Shown here piece after piece: positions 10,024-19,589 of a stretch of DNA of 64,000 nucleotides. Source of the stretch: Ignavibacteria bacterium (GTDB lineage Bacteria > Bacteroidota > Ignavibacteria > Ignavibacteriales > SURF-24); NCBI GenBank assembly GCA_025612375.1, contig JAAXKN010000017.1, forward strand, positions 22,621 to 86,620. Reading direction: 5' to 3'. The notes below the pieces were generated by a model. That model saw only the letters and a list, made by a program, of their open reading frames with translations. It did not search any database and was not told the DNA's origin. Numbering within the stretch: position 1 is the first letter of the stretch; every line of letters begins with the position of its first letter. Position numbers and translations under genes: made by a program.

Positions 10024-10246
10024 AAATTAGTTTTTTATTCTCCGGGTTTGCGCTGGAAATTTTACATCGGGTTGACCCTCTTCCCCCTGAGAGACTTCCT
10101 TTGTGGAAATTGTCCTCCTTTCCCGGAGATTTTTTCTATATGAGATTTCCGAAAATGCCCGATTTTGTGGCTCCCGCTTTGTCCTTTGAACGTATTTTAC
10201 GTATTTTATGAACTGTTAAATAAAATCTTTAAGGAATCGGGATATA

Positions 10247-11509
10247 ATGGATTTTTTTGAAATTGGTACTTTTCACTACCTGAATAACAAGCTCTACTGC
10301 GAACATAAGGCAGTCGGGGAAATTATCGATGAAGTAGGCACACCGGCTTACATATACAGCAAAAAACATTTCGTCGACCAGTTTAAGACTTTCGACGAGG
10401 CTTTTAAGGACGTAAAACATTCAATCTTTTATGCCGCTAAAGCTAACTTTAACCTGAATGTACTTAAAACCTTTGCCGACTTAGGCGGCGGAATTGACGT
10501 CAACTCGGCAGGCGAACTCTACCGCGCTAAGAAAATCGGAGTCGATCCTTCCAAAATCATCCTCTCAGGCGTGGGAAAAACCGCGGATGAAATAAAACTT
10601 GCGCTTGAATATGGCATTAAGCTTATTAAGGCTGAATCCTTTGAGGAACTCCTCCTTATAAACAAGGTCGCAGGCCAGGCAAACGCTGTAGCCCATGTGG
10701 CCTTAAGGATCAATCCTAACGTCGATCCTAAAACACACCCGTACATTTCTACAGGACTTGCTGAAAACAAATTCGGTATCGATGCCTCAGAGGCCGAAAG
10801 TGTCTACCTGGAAGGCTTAAAGCTGGAAAACGTCATGCTCACAGGCCTCGATATGCATATAGGATCCCAGATTACTACAATCGCACCTTATGCCGAGGCA
10901 ATTGGCAAAATGGCAGAACTTTTCAAAAAAATTAAGGCAAAGGGCGTTCCACTCCAGCACTTCGACGTCGGCGGCGGCATGGGCGTGCGCTACAATAATG
11001 AGAACTTATTCTCCCCGGCCGAACTGGCAGCCTCCGTTAAGGATACCTTAAAGGACCTCAACTGCGAGATCATGTTCGAACCTGGCAGATTCCTTACCGC
11101 TAACGGCGGCATTCTTGTTACTGAAGTGCTCTATACAAAGAAAAACAGGGAAAAGAATTTTATTATCGTCGATGCCTCAATGACTGAACTCATAAGGCCC
11201 AGCCTATACAGCGCTTACCACCACGTTCAGCCTGTAACACTTGCTTCACGCAGGGATATTAAGGCCGATATTGTGGGTCCTGTCTGCGAAAGCGGCGACT
11301 TTTTGGCCAAAAACCGCACTATACAGGAATGCTCTCAGGGCGACAAACTGGCTGTTATGACCGCAGGCGCATACGGAATGGTAATGTCTTCTAACTATAA
11401 CGGCAGAAGACGCCCGCCGGAAATCCTGGTCGACGGCGACAAGTTCAATGTTATACGCAGCCGCGAAAGCTTTGAGCACCTCCTGTGGGACGAAGAGCTG
11501 ATTAAATAG
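10247..11509 (+). CDS. lysA: Diaminopimelate decarboxylase
   Basis: A 420-residue fold-III PLP enzyme that converts meso-diaminopimelate to L-lysine, the last step of lysine synthesis. The PLP lysine lies in 'YAAKANFNLNVLK' (K65). 'DMHIGSQI' lies near residue 202, followed by 'VGGGMGVRY', the phosphate-binding 'EPGR', and the substrate-binding 'CESGDFLA' near residue 346 contributed across the dimer. Length is normal for the family. No other dap genes are adjacent. It is followed by an LD-carboxypeptidase gene, which shares the peptidoglycan / diaminopimelate theme. Confidence 0.95.
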   Translation: MDFFEIGTFHYLNNKLYCEHKAVGEIIDEVGTPAYIYSKKHFVDQFKTFDEAFKDVKHSIFYAAKANFNLNVLKTFADLGGGIDVNSAGELYRAKKIGVDPSKIILSGVGKTADEIKLALEYGIKLIKAESFEELLLINKVAGQANAVAHVALRINPNVDPKTHPYISTGLAENKFGIDASEAESVYLEGLKLENVMLTGLDMHIGSQITTIAPYAEAIGKMAELFKKIKAKGVPLQHFDVGGGMGVRYNNENLFSPAELAASVKDTLKDLNCEIMFEPGRFLTANGGILVTEVLYTKKNREKNFIIVDASMTELIRPSLYSAYHHVQPVTLASRRDIKADIVGPVCESGDFLAKNRTIQECSQGDKLAVMTAGAYGMVMSSNYNGRRRPPEILVDGDKFNVIRSRESFEHLLWDEELIK

Positions 11510-11581
11510 GTAGAGGTAAAGGCAAAGGCTGATTGTTTAATACACGGGTGAATTATTATTAAGGGGTATTTTTTAATTACA

Positions 11582-12640
11582 ATGCATAGAAGAAATTTTA
11601 TAAAGACCGTTTCGGCAGCATCTGCAATTTCAATGCTGCCTCATACACTCTTCGCGGAGGATAACCTTAAAAAGCCTGAGGATACTCCCGTAATTAAACC
11701 CCGCCGCCTTAAGGCAGGGGATACTATTGGACTTATTACTCCGGGCAGCTATATAACTGAAGATGAACTGAAGGAATCCGTTAAAAACCTGGAGGACCTG
11801 GGCTTTAAGGTAGTCTATACCGATAACGTTACGGCAAGATTCGGCTACCTGGGCGGCAAAGATGACCTGAGGGCTCAGGACGTGAACCTCATGTTCTCAA
11901 GAAAAGACGTCGACGGCATTATCTGCACAAGAGGCGGCTACGGATGCGCAAGGCTTCTTCCTTATCTCGATTATAATATGATAAGGAATAACCCCAAAGT
12001 CCTTTGCGGCTACAGCGATATTACCTCGCTCCTTTATGCAATAACAGCCAGAACCAATATGGTGACCTTCCACGGCCCTGTTGGAATTTCTACTTTCAAC
12101 GAATTTTCTTTATCTTATTTTAAGAATACACTGATGGATCCGGCTGATTCACTCAGGTTCTGGAACGCAAGGGACGAAAAGCCCGACGATAAAAGCCGCC
12201 AGGTTATCCCTATCCGCGGCGGCAAGGCAAAGGGCAGGCTTGCAGGCGGCAACCTCTCTATTGTGGTCTCTTTGATCGGTACGCCTTATGACATAAATAC
12301 CAACGGGAAAATTGTTTTCCTCGAAGAAATTGGTGAAGAGCCGTACAGAATAGACAGAATGCTCACACAGATGATTGAAGCCGGGAAATTTGAGAAGGCT
12401 GCCGGAATCGCCCTGGGCGTTTTTGAAAAATGTGAGGCCAAAGAATCTGCCCCGGCTGAACCCAGGTCGCTTACTTTGCAGGAGGTCCTTATGGACCGGC
12501 TGTTTAATCTGAATATACCTGTAATTTACGGGCTTTCTTTCGGTCACATTACTAATAAGTTTACACTGCCTCTTGGCGTTATGGCAGAACTGGACGTCGA
12601 CAACCAGAACCTGACGCTCCTTGAGCCCGCAGTTGTCTGA
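11582..12640 (+). CDS. S66 family LD-carboxypeptidase (LdcA/MccF-like), exported
   Basis: A 352-residue serine peptidase of family S66, which cleaves the L,D bond of murein tetrapeptides during peptidoglycan recycling; some members (MccF) cleave peptide-nucleotide antibiotics. The catalytic serine is in 'GYSDITSLL' (S145), the glutamate is near 'EEIGEEPYRIDRM' (about residue 250), and the histidine is in 'GLSFGHITNKF' (about residue 321). The N-terminus 'MHRRNFIKTVSAASAISML' is a twin-arginine-type signal, so it probably acts outside the cytoplasm, unlike E. coli LdcA. It lies 72 bases after lysA. Confidence 0.88.
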   Translation: MHRRNFIKTVSAASAISMLPHTLFAEDNLKKPEDTPVIKPRRLKAGDTIGLITPGSYITEDELKESVKNLEDLGFKVVYTDNVTARFGYLGGKDDLRAQDVNLMFSRKDVDGIICTRGGYGCARLLPYLDYNMIRNNPKVLCGYSDITSLLYAITARTNMVTFHGPVGISTFNEFSLSYFKNTLMDPADSLRFWNARDEKPDDKSRQVIPIRGGKAKGRLAGGNLSIVVSLIGTPYDINTNGKIVFLEEIGEEPYRIDRMLTQMIEAGKFEKAAGIALGVFEKCEAKESAPAEPRSLTLQEVLMDRLFNLNIPVIYGLSFGHITNKFTLPLGVMAELDVDNQNLTLLEPAVV

Positions 12641-12695
12641 AAGTCCTTTGTTCCGCTTGAAATAGAGTTGATAAATATAAAAGAAAGGGGTTCCC

Positions 12696-13238
12696 ATGAA
12701 AAAATTATTTCTTTCCGCGTTTCTTTTGCTGCCTTTATTATTGAGCGGATGCCTTGTAGGCAACAAAATCGTTTATAATATCGTGCCCGCAAAGGGAGGC
12801 AGCGGTACGGCAACGGTATTCTACACCAACATCAGAAGCGATGCCAGTGACGATCAGCAGTTTAAGGAAGACCAGAAACTCCTTTTTGACTTTATGCTCA
12901 AAAGCCGTGAATTCCTGAAGGAAAGAAAGGATAAGGGGCAGGATATCATATCAAGGGAGCTTTACCTCGATAACGGCAGGCTTAACGGAAAGGCCACTTA
13001 TAAATTTGAAAAGCTCAGCGACGTTGAAAAAACACTCTCCTTCGAAGACGGGTTTTATTTCCTCACACTTGCCTTGGACGACAGCGTCATTACAACAAAC
13101 GGCGAGATAATAAAATCTTCTAACTATAAAAGAATTCTCTGGGATGATAGGGTCGATACGCTTAAATTTGAGATCTCAATTGAACCTGCTGAAGGTACAC
13201 AGTTAAAAGACCTTGCGCCCTTCTATAAGGGCCAATAA
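12696..13238 (+). CDS. Lipoprotein of unknown function
   Basis: A 180-residue protein with a lipobox 'LLLSGCLVG' (Cys19), then a mixed alpha/beta body with no recognised family. GGGG precedes the ATG by about 6 bases. It lies 55 bases after the LD-carboxypeptidase and is followed by a terminator, so it is probably the last gene of that unit. Confidence 0.75.
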   Translation: MKKLFLSAFLLLPLLLSGCLVGNKIVYNIVPAKGGSGTATVFYTNIRSDASDDQQFKEDQKLLFDFMLKSREFLKERKDKGQDIISRELYLDNGRLNGKATYKFEKLSDVEKTLSFEDGFYFLTLALDDSVITTNGEIIKSSNYKRILWDDRVDTLKFEISIEPAEGTQLKDLAPFYKGQ

Positions 13239-13251
13239 AAGTTAATCCTTT

Positions 13252-13277
13252 AAGCCCCCTCTTTACGCGGGGGCTTT
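13252..13277 (+). terminator. Terminator after the lipoprotein gene, before priA
   Basis: AAGCCCCC (13252-13259) pairs with GGGGGCTT (13269-13276) across a 9-base loop and is followed by T's. It lies 22 bases before the priA start. Confidence 0.7.
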
Positions 13278-13298
13278 CTGAGAGCCTGGAAGATAATT

Positions 13299-15764
13299 AT
13301 GTTTGCTGAGATCGTTTTTCCGCTTCCCTTCAGGAACGTGTTTACATATTCGGTTCCAAATGAACTCATCCCTCTGGCAAGGACGGGTGTAAGAGCCGTC
13401 GTGCCCTTCGGTAAAAGAATTCTTACCGGCTTCATCATTAATGTTACAGATAAAACCACGGTTGAAGATAAAGTTAAGCCCATTCAGGATATTCTAGACG
13501 CAAGCCCCATCTTCACACAGGAATCACTCAAATTTTATGAATGGATTTCAGGCTACTACCTGAGCTCGCTTGGCGAAGCCCTCAGAAACTCCGTGCCCTA
13601 CGGCCTTGACGTTGAATCGAAAAAAAAGATTGTAAGCGATAAACTCTTCTGCCAGAAGCTCCTTTCAGAGGAAACCGACAAGTCGTCAGTAAAAAGCCGG
13701 ATCTTAAAAATATTGTCGGAGCAGGAAGTCGTAACTCTCAGCTTTCTGCAGAAGGAAGTAAAAAAGAAAAATATCTATTCCTTACTCCGCAGCCTCGAAA
13801 AATCCGGCGCCCTGACGGTCCTGGATGAGCTGGAAAAAGCAAAGGTGTCGGTTAAGAAGGTTAAATTTGTTAAGCTTGCACTTTCAGCCGATGAAACCTA
13901 CGAGGCTTTTCCTGAAATTGAAAAACGCTCGCCAAAACAGCTCGTAATCCTTATGGAACTGCTTTCAGATAAAGGAGATGGCGTGGCCCTGGCCGATATA
14001 CTGAAAAAAACAAACACTTCCAAAAGCTCTGTCGATGCACTCGTGGAAAAGAATCTCGTTGAAATATTCGATCGCGAGGTGGAACGCAGCTACTCTGAAG
14101 CCTATTCTGAAGAATTCCAGGAGCTTACGCTTACCCCGGCCCAGGAGGCCATTAGACAGGAAGTCTCCTGCAGCATTAAGGAGCAGAACTTCCAGACATT
14201 CCTTCTCCACGGCGTAACTGGAAGCGGGAAGACGCAGGTCTATATTGAACTGGCAAAAGAGGCGCACGCAATAGGTAAAAACGTCTTAATCCTTGTGCCT
14301 GAAATTTCCCTTACCCCCCAGATCACCTCCCGGCTTTATAACAATTTCGGCAGCAAGGTTGCCGTCGTCCATAGCCGCATGTCCCTGGGTGAAAGATACG
14401 ACACATGGCGGGGAATTATTGCAGGCCGGTTCACCGTCGTCGTAGGCGCGCGCTCCGCACTCTTTGCACCGCTGGACAATATAGGACTCATTGTAGTCGA
14501 TGAAGAGCACGACTCGAGCTACAAAAACCACGAGAACGTTCCAAAGTACCAGGCCCGCGATGCTGCCGTAATAAGGGGCAGCATATGCCAGTGCCCCGTT
14601 GTTCTCGGCTCTGCCACGCCTTCGGTTGAAAGCATGTATAACGCCAGGCTCGGCAAGTACAGGCTTCTTGAACTTAAGGAAAGAGTTGATGAGGCCAGGC
14701 TGCCCGAAATCAGGCTCGTCAACGTTTCGGTCGAAAAAAAGAAAAAGCAGATGGAAAGCGTTTTTTCCAAACCTCTTTTAAACGAAATTGAAAAAAGGCT
14801 CAAGAAAAAAGAAGGCGTTATAATTCTTCAGAACCGCAGGGGATTTGCAACACAGGTATACTGCGAGGACTGCGGAGAGGTGGAAACGTGCGAAAACTGC
14901 TCGGTCCCCCTTGTATTCCATATTAACCGGAACATCCTCCAGTGCCATTACTGCGGCTACTACAAACCCGTTCCGAATGCCTGCACACACTGCGGGTCGT
15001 TAAAAATTAAATATTACGGCACGGGTACGCAAAGAGTGGAAGACGAGATCTCATACTACTTCCCCGAGGCAAGGATTGAAAGAATTGACTCCGACTCCAC
15101 GAGCAAAAAAGGCGCCCTGGGCTTCATACTGAATAAGTTCAGAAAAGGGGAGGTCGATATCCTTGTCGGAACACAGATGGTCTCCAAAGGGCTGGACTTC
15201 TCAAACGTCACGCTCGTTGGCGTTGTGGCCGCCGAGACGAGCCTCTGGCTTCCGGACTTCAGGGCTGATGAGAGAACTTTTCAGCTATTGACACAGGTAT
15301 CCGGTCGCGCGGGACGAAGCAAGGCAGAAGGGGAAGTTGTTATACAGACGCAGAACGACAAGCATTTTGTGCTGCAGAAGGTTGTTGAAAACGATTATCT
15401 CTCTTTCTATGAAAGGGAAATTGAGGTGCGCGAAAAGATGGATTATCCCCCTTTCAGCCGCCTCTGCCTTATCGAAGCGCGCGATGAAAGCGATGAGATG
15501 GCCCGTGGAGCCATAAACGATTTCTATGAGCACCTTCAGAAGTACCGCAATGGACTTATGATCACACCTCCATCTGAGGCTATGATAGCAAAGCTCAAGA
15601 ACAATTACAGGTTCCACATCCTGATCAAAAGCGATAAAAAAACTGACCCCGGCGGCGCAATTCTCAGAAACGCGGTCCTTAACTCATTTATTAATTTTAA
15701 CCGGATGTCGCGCTATAGAAATATCAGGCTCTTCTTCGATATTGACCCGCAGAGCATAGTATAA
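13299..15764 (+). CDS. priA: Primosomal protein N' (replication restart helicase)
   Basis: An 821-residue superfamily 2 3'-5' DNA helicase that reloads the replisome at stalled forks. The N-terminal DNA-binding domain begins 'FAEIVFPLPFRNVFTYSVP'. Walker A 'GVTGSGKTQVYIE' lies near residues 305-317 and the DEEH box 'VVDEEHDSSYK' near 401. The PriA-specific zinc module of paired CxxC motifs follows ('CEDCGEVETCENC', 'CHYCGYYKP', 'CTHCGS', about residues 522-567), then helicase motif V/VI 'VGTQMVSKGLDF' and 'QVSGRAGR'. All family elements are present. Length is somewhat above E. coli PriA (732) because of an inserted segment at about residues 130-270. Confidence 0.96.
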   Translation: MFAEIVFPLPFRNVFTYSVPNELIPLARTGVRAVVPFGKRILTGFIINVTDKTTVEDKVKPIQDILDASPIFTQESLKFYEWISGYYLSSLGEALRNSVPYGLDVESKKKIVSDKLFCQKLLSEETDKSSVKSRILKILSEQEVVTLSFLQKEVKKKNIYSLLRSLEKSGALTVLDELEKAKVSVKKVKFVKLALSADETYEAFPEIEKRSPKQLVILMELLSDKGDGVALADILKKTNTSKSSVDALVEKNLVEIFDREVERSYSEAYSEEFQELTLTPAQEAIRQEVSCSIKEQNFQTFLLHGVTGSGKTQVYIELAKEAHAIGKNVLILVPEISLTPQITSRLYNNFGSKVAVVHSRMSLGERYDTWRGIIAGRFTVVVGARSALFAPLDNIGLIVVDEEHDSSYKNHENVPKYQARDAAVIRGSICQCPVVLGSATPSVESMYNARLGKYRLLELKERVDEARLPEIRLVNVSVEKKKKQMESVFSKPLLNEIEKRLKKKEGVIILQNRRGFATQVYCEDCGEVETCENCSVPLVFHINRNILQCHYCGYYKPVPNACTHCGSLKIKYYGTGTQRVEDEISYYFPEARIERIDSDSTSKKGALGFILNKFRKGEVDILVGTQMVSKGLDFSNVTLVGVVAAETSLWLPDFRADERTFQLLTQVSGRAGRSKAEGEVVIQTQNDKHFVLQKVVENDYLSFYEREIEVREKMDYPPFSRLCLIEARDESDEMARGAINDFYEHLQKYRNGLMITPPSEAMIAKLKNNYRFHILIKSDKKTDPGGAILRNAVLNSFINFNRMSRYRNIRLFFDIDPQSIV

Positions 15765-15768
15765 AAAA

Positions 15769-15803
15769 ATACCCTGAAAGCCTTTTCCATCTTTCAGGGT
15801 AAA
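15769..15803. terminator. Bidirectional terminator between priA and the Yip1-like gene
   Basis: ACCCTGAAAG (15771-15780) pairs perfectly with CTTTCAGGGT (15791-15800) across 10 bases, with an A-tract upstream and A/T-rich sequence downstream, between convergent genes. Confidence 0.8.
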
Positions 15804-15826
15804 TAAAATGATCCCATTCTTTCAGG

Positions 15827-16660
15827 CTACATAGCCAGGAAACTTAATGCCGGTACCGCCTTTGCAATTCCGAGCGTGATAAAGCTCCAGATGATCCAGA
15901 TGCCGAAGACCACGGCGAAGTATTTGCCCATGGCTTTTGAATGAAACATCCTGGCCAGTCCTATGCTTGTAATTGCAAGTCCCCATATCCCTATCACGTC
16001 CAGCTTATACATCAGCATTCCTGCAAGTGTATTTTTATCCGCATTCATGAATGCGCCAACGCTGGTACCCATGAGGAACTTCCTCGTCAAAAGGGAAGCC
16101 AGGACCATCAGAACCGTTCCTATGATGGCAATGTAATATGACATTCCGTTTGCAGAAAGCGCCGACTGGTACGTACCCTCTCCTTTAAGCACAAAGCGGC
16201 TGAAGAGAAAGTATATCCCCGTTACAATAAAGAACATAATGGAAACGGCGAACAGCGTGGATATGGCTCCGAAGATTGCCGCTGCTGCACCCGTGCCGAA
16301 TTCATCCATCCTTTCGCGGTTCTTTTCAATCTGCTCATCTGCCATTTCGCGCGTAAGCTGCCCTTTTTCAACCATCTCGTTAAATGTCTTTTCAATTGAG
16401 GCAATCTGCTTTTGCCTTATTTCGTATCTGATATCAGGGTTGCTCATTAGAATGATGTTTGCAAGTATTGCAATAACTATCATCAGGCTTAAAGGCATAA
16501 GCCAGTCAGTTACGCGTGGCGGAAACTTTGACATCTGCTCAAAAGTCCGCACGGGGTTTGTAATAATACCAACAACTTTGTCGGAATGGCTAAGTTCTTC
16601 CTGGTCGGTTTCCGGTGCCTGTTCAGGAATCAATGGTTCAGGATTATGAATCTCATCCAT
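15827..16660 (-). CDS. Yip1 domain membrane protein
   Basis: A 277-residue inner-membrane protein. It has an acidic soluble N-terminus (1-~20), then 'VVGIITNPVRTFEQMSKFP', the usual entry to bacterial Yip1-domain proteins. About five hydrophobic segments follow, near residues 52-72, 125-155, 170-190, 210-235 and 245-270. An amphipathic charged stretch at about 80-115 separates TM1 and TM2. Molecular function is not established for bacterial members. The gene is monocistronic, bounded by a terminator and a spacer. Confidence 0.75.
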   Translation of the reverse strand: MDEIHNPEPLIPEQAPETDQEELSHSDKVVGIITNPVRTFEQMSKFPPRVTDWLMPLSLMIVIAILANIILMSNPDIRYEIRQKQIASIEKTFNEMVEKGQLTREMADEQIEKNRERMDEFGTGAAAAIFGAISTLFAVSIMFFIVTGIYFLFSRFVLKGEGTYQSALSANGMSYYIAIIGTVLMVLASLLTRKFLMGTSVGAFMNADKNTLAGMLMYKLDVIGIWGLAITSIGLARMFHSKAMGKYFAVVFGIWIIWSFITLGIAKAVPALSFLAM

Positions 16661-16823
16661 ATTTGACCTCTCTCCGGTTGTTAAAAAATTTTACGGAAGG
16701 GCTCAAGAGTAAAAAAGATAAATTATCTGACATAATTTACTGAAATATTTTTAAAAGTAAACACACATCCGGCACAAATGTAATATTATTAAGCTTCCCA
16801 GACAAGCCTCAGAAACCTTAGAA

Positions 16824-17165
16824 TCAGCGGAATTTGTTCATAAAAAGCCCCGCCATACCGTGAAAAAAAACGATGAGTGCCATAAGAATCCCCTTCCAGT
16901 TATCGCCTACGGTCTGTCCATGGATGCTTGTCTGTGAGAATTTATAAATTACAAAGACCGAAATAATAATAATGCCGAGTGTTAGATTGCCTGTTTTGTA
17001 GAACAGAGTAAGTTCGCGTTCGCCAGGCTGAACTCTGCGTGCTCTCAGGTACAAAGGCAGAAAAGCCAGCAGGGCAAGCGAGGCAAGCCCCTTCATCCCG
17101 AAGAGAAGAACCAGAGTAATTGCAATTGCGCCTACAATAGCCTCATAGAAATACCTGAACAGCAT
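16824..17165 (-). CDS. Small polytopic membrane protein, unknown function
   Basis: A 113-residue protein with four hydrophobic segments, near residues 10-25, 26-40, 50-70 and 88-108, separated by short charged loops ('RARRVQPGERE'). AAAGGAGGG precedes the ATG, a strong ribosome site. No family was recognised. Confidence 0.7.
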   Translation of the reverse strand: MLFRYFYEAIVGAIAITLVLLFGMKGLASLALLAFLPLYLRARRVQPGERELTLFYKTGNLTLGIIIISVFVIYKFSQTSIHGQTVGDNWKGILMALIVFFHGMAGLFMNKFR

Positions 17166-17330
17166 TTTTATCCCTCCTTTGAAGTTGATGCATCATGGAT
17201 GTTCGTAGTAAAATGTAGGTTATGCGCAATATATTGTCAAGCCCCAAAGGCCCCGGGCTAATCATTTCAGCTCCCATCCTCCCACCCCCTCCCAAATTGT
17301 TTACTTGCCTTCTAAAGCTTAAAGCGCTAT

Positions 17331-17360
17331 GTTTAAGATTACAAAAAGCCAATCTTAAAC
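17331..17360 (+). promoter_or_regulatory. Leader hairpin directly upstream of the tryptophanase ribosome site
   Basis: GTTTAAGATT (17331-17340) and AATCTTAAAC (17351-17360) form a perfect 10-bp inverted repeat with a 10-base loop. The ribosome site AAGGGAG begins only a few bases later (17363) and the ATG is at 17373. It could be an operator or an RNA structure controlling translation. No T-run follows, so a terminator role is unlikely. Confidence 0.5.
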
Positions 17361-17372
17361 TTAAGGGAGAAT

Positions 17373-18743
17373 ATGAAAACCATTATTGAACCTTTTAAGA
17401 TTAAATCTGTTGAACCGATCAGATTTACTACAAAAGAAGAAAGGATTGAAATCCTGAAAACCGCAGGCTACAACCCATTCTTAATCCATGCTGAAGACGT
17501 GATAATTGACCTCCTTACCGATAGCGGCACTTCTGCTATGAGCGCCAAACAGTGGGCAGGCATTATGGACGGTGATGAATCCTACGCGGGCGCAAAAAGC
17601 TTCTTCCGCTTTGAAGCCGCCGTTAAGAAAATAACAGGAATGAAATATATCATCCCTACACATCAGGGCAGGGCAGCCGAAAAGATCCTCTTCTCCATTA
17701 CAGGAGGCGAAGGAAAATATTTCCCCAATAATACACATTTTGACACCACAAGGGCTAATGTTGAATTTACAAAGGCTGAGGCATTCGACCTTCTCAACGA
17801 GGTTGGCAAACATCCTGAAATCAGGGCCGATTTCAAGGGAAATATGGATATTGAGGCACTTGAGAGGTTTATTAAGGAAAAGGGAAGTCAGAATATCCCC
17901 CTCTGCATGATTACCGTTACTAACAATTCCGGCGGCGGCCAGCCGGTATCAATGCAGAATATCAGGGAAACTAAAGCCGTCTGCCAGAAGTACGGCATCC
18001 CGCTCTTTCTGGACGCATGCCGCTTTGCCGAGAACGCTTATTTTATAAAGAAAAGGGAAAAAGGCTACGAAAATAAATCTGTGCTCGAAATCGCTCAGGA
18101 AATGTTTTCCTATGCCGACGGATGCACAATGAGCGCAAAGAAAGATGCCCTCGTCAATATCGGCGGATTCCTCGCAATGAATGACGACACGCTTGCTATG
18201 CTCTGCCGAAACCTCCTTATTGTAACAGAAGGGTTCCCGACATATGGCGGCCTGGCAGGACGCGACCTTGAGGCTATTGCACAGGGGCTCGAAGAGGTCC
18301 TCGACGAGCATTACCTTCAGTACAGAATCAGAAGCGTTGAGTACCTGGGAGAAAAACTCCTCTCGGCCGGTGTCCCGATGATCGAACCCCCGGGCGGGCA
18401 CGCAATTTATCTCGACGCAAAAAGATTTCTGCCCAATGTTCCGCAGAGTGAGTTCCCGGGACAGTCAATTGTATGCGAGCTCTACACAGAGGGCGGCATA
18501 AGGTCGGTTGAAATCGGAAGCGTCATGTTCGGCAAGTACGGCTCTGATGGAAAACTCATTCCGCCTCCAATGGAACTCGTGCGCCTTGCAATTCCAAGAC
18601 GCGTTTATACGCAAAGCCATATAGATTATGTGGCCGAGATAGTAATTGATGTTTTTAATAAAAGGGAATGCTTGAAGGGCTACAGGCTTACTTATGAGGC
18701 CCCTATGCTCAGGCATTTTACCGCCAGATTTGAACAATTATAA
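17373..18743 (+). CDS. tnaA: Tryptophanase (tryptophan indole-lyase)
   Basis: A 456-residue PLP beta-eliminating lyase that splits L-tryptophan into indole, pyruvate and ammonia. The family core is clear: 'IDLLTDSGTSAMS', 'IPTHQGRAAEK', 'GGGQPVSM' and the PLP lysine in 'CTMSAKKDALV' (about K257). The closest alternative is tyrosine phenol-lyase, whose length is almost the same. Discriminating positions favour tryptophanase. D124 in 'HFDTTR' stands where phenol-lyase has Thr124, and I381 in 'SVEIGS' stands where phenol-lyase has the phenol-binding Arg381. 'FAENAYFIKKRE' is also tryptophanase-like. A leader hairpin precedes the gene; a DUF4905-like gene follows after 6 bases. Confidence 0.85.
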   Translation: MKTIIEPFKIKSVEPIRFTTKEERIEILKTAGYNPFLIHAEDVIIDLLTDSGTSAMSAKQWAGIMDGDESYAGAKSFFRFEAAVKKITGMKYIIPTHQGRAAEKILFSITGGEGKYFPNNTHFDTTRANVEFTKAEAFDLLNEVGKHPEIRADFKGNMDIEALERFIKEKGSQNIPLCMITVTNNSGGGQPVSMQNIRETKAVCQKYGIPLFLDACRFAENAYFIKKREKGYENKSVLEIAQEMFSYADGCTMSAKKDALVNIGGFLAMNDDTLAMLCRNLLIVTEGFPTYGGLAGRDLEAIAQGLEEVLDEHYLQYRIRSVEYLGEKLLSAGVPMIEPPGGHAIYLDAKRFLPNVPQSEFPGQSIVCELYTEGGIRSVEIGSVMFGKYGSDGKLIPPPMELVRLAIPRRVYTQSHIDYVAEIVIDVFNKRECLKGYRLTYEAPMLRHFTARFEQL

Positions 18744-18749
18744 AAGTAT

Positions 18750-19574
18750 ATGGAAGTTAAAAAGAAATATTCGTTTACAAATAACAGGCAGCTCTGGAGA
18801 ATTCTCCTTTCGGAATCAAATAAGCTGATTATTGAAGACCGCAGCCCGGAAGAAAAACAGGCTTTCTTCAACTGCCTCGACGCCGCAACGGGCGGGGAAA
18901 TATTCAGGAATTTTCAGCTTGATGAAAAATTCTGGGTCGGCATTGAAGCTATATATAAAGACATAATTTATTTCCATAAGTACGCTAAACCCGATATGCC
19001 GGGCCACAAGGAAATTATTGCCTTCGACATCGTGGAACAGAAGATCCTCTGGCACGAAGAGAACCTCTCATGGCTTTTTGTACATGAGGATAAGGTCTAC
19101 GCCTTCAGACAGAAGTTTGAAGGATGGGATTTCTTCAGCCTCGATTACAGAACAGGAGAGGTGACGGAAGAACTTGGAAATGACGCCGAAAAGGTGAACT
19201 CCATCAGAGACTCAATAGACGAAATGGAGAAATACCGCGGATACCTTTTCCCTGAGACTTTTCACCAGGATAAAATTGAAGACATTGAAATAAAGCAGAT
19301 AATTGAAGAAATTACTAATGGCCGCGACGTTGCCGGAAACATTGAATATATTAAGTACAGTCACCTCCTTTTATTCAGTTTCTATGCAAGGGTGTTTGAA
19401 CAAAGCCTGGTTAACAGGTTCCTGTGCGCGGATACAAGGACGGGGAAAATAATTTTTGAAGACGTGCTCAACGCAAACGCAAATGCATTTGTGCCCGATT
19501 CATTTTTTATGAAAGATAACCTTATTTTCCTACTTAAGGAAAAAAAGGAACTCATAGTTTGCTCAGTTGAATAA
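18750..19574 (+). CDS. Uncharacterised protein, DUF4905-like
   Basis: A 274-residue soluble protein with no signal peptide or membrane segment. It is built of repeated short beta strands with Trp/Tyr turns ('RQLWRILLSES', 'QKILWHEENLSWLFVHEDK', 'WDFFSLDYRTGEV'), which suggests a beta-propeller-like fold. The pattern resembles the Bacteroidota family DUF4905, from memory and unverified. It begins 6 bases after tnaA and lies 15 bases before the AMMECR1 gene, so it bridges the two in one transcription unit. Confidence 0.65.
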   Translation: MEVKKKYSFTNNRQLWRILLSESNKLIIEDRSPEEKQAFFNCLDAATGGEIFRNFQLDEKFWVGIEAIYKDIIYFHKYAKPDMPGHKEIIAFDIVEQKILWHEENLSWLFVHEDKVYAFRQKFEGWDFFSLDYRTGEVTEELGNDAEKVNSIRDSIDEMEKYRGYLFPETFHQDKIEDIEIKQIIEEITNGRDVAGNIEYIKYSHLLLFSFYARVFEQSLVNRFLCADTRTGKIIFEDVLNANANAFVPDSFFMKDNLIFLLKEKKELIVCSVE

Positions 19575-19589
19575 ATAAGGGAACGTTTA

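Noticed and set aside
10038..10135. CTCCGGG/CCCGGAG inverted repeat followed by T's before lysA
   Set aside because: The loop is about 75 bases, too long for a convincing intrinsic terminator, and no riboswitch consensus was recognised.
17373..18743. Tyrosine phenol-lyase rather than tryptophanase
   Set aside because: Length fits either, but D124 and I381 replace the phenol-lyase Thr124 and Arg381, and 'FAENAYFIKKRE' is tryptophanase-like.
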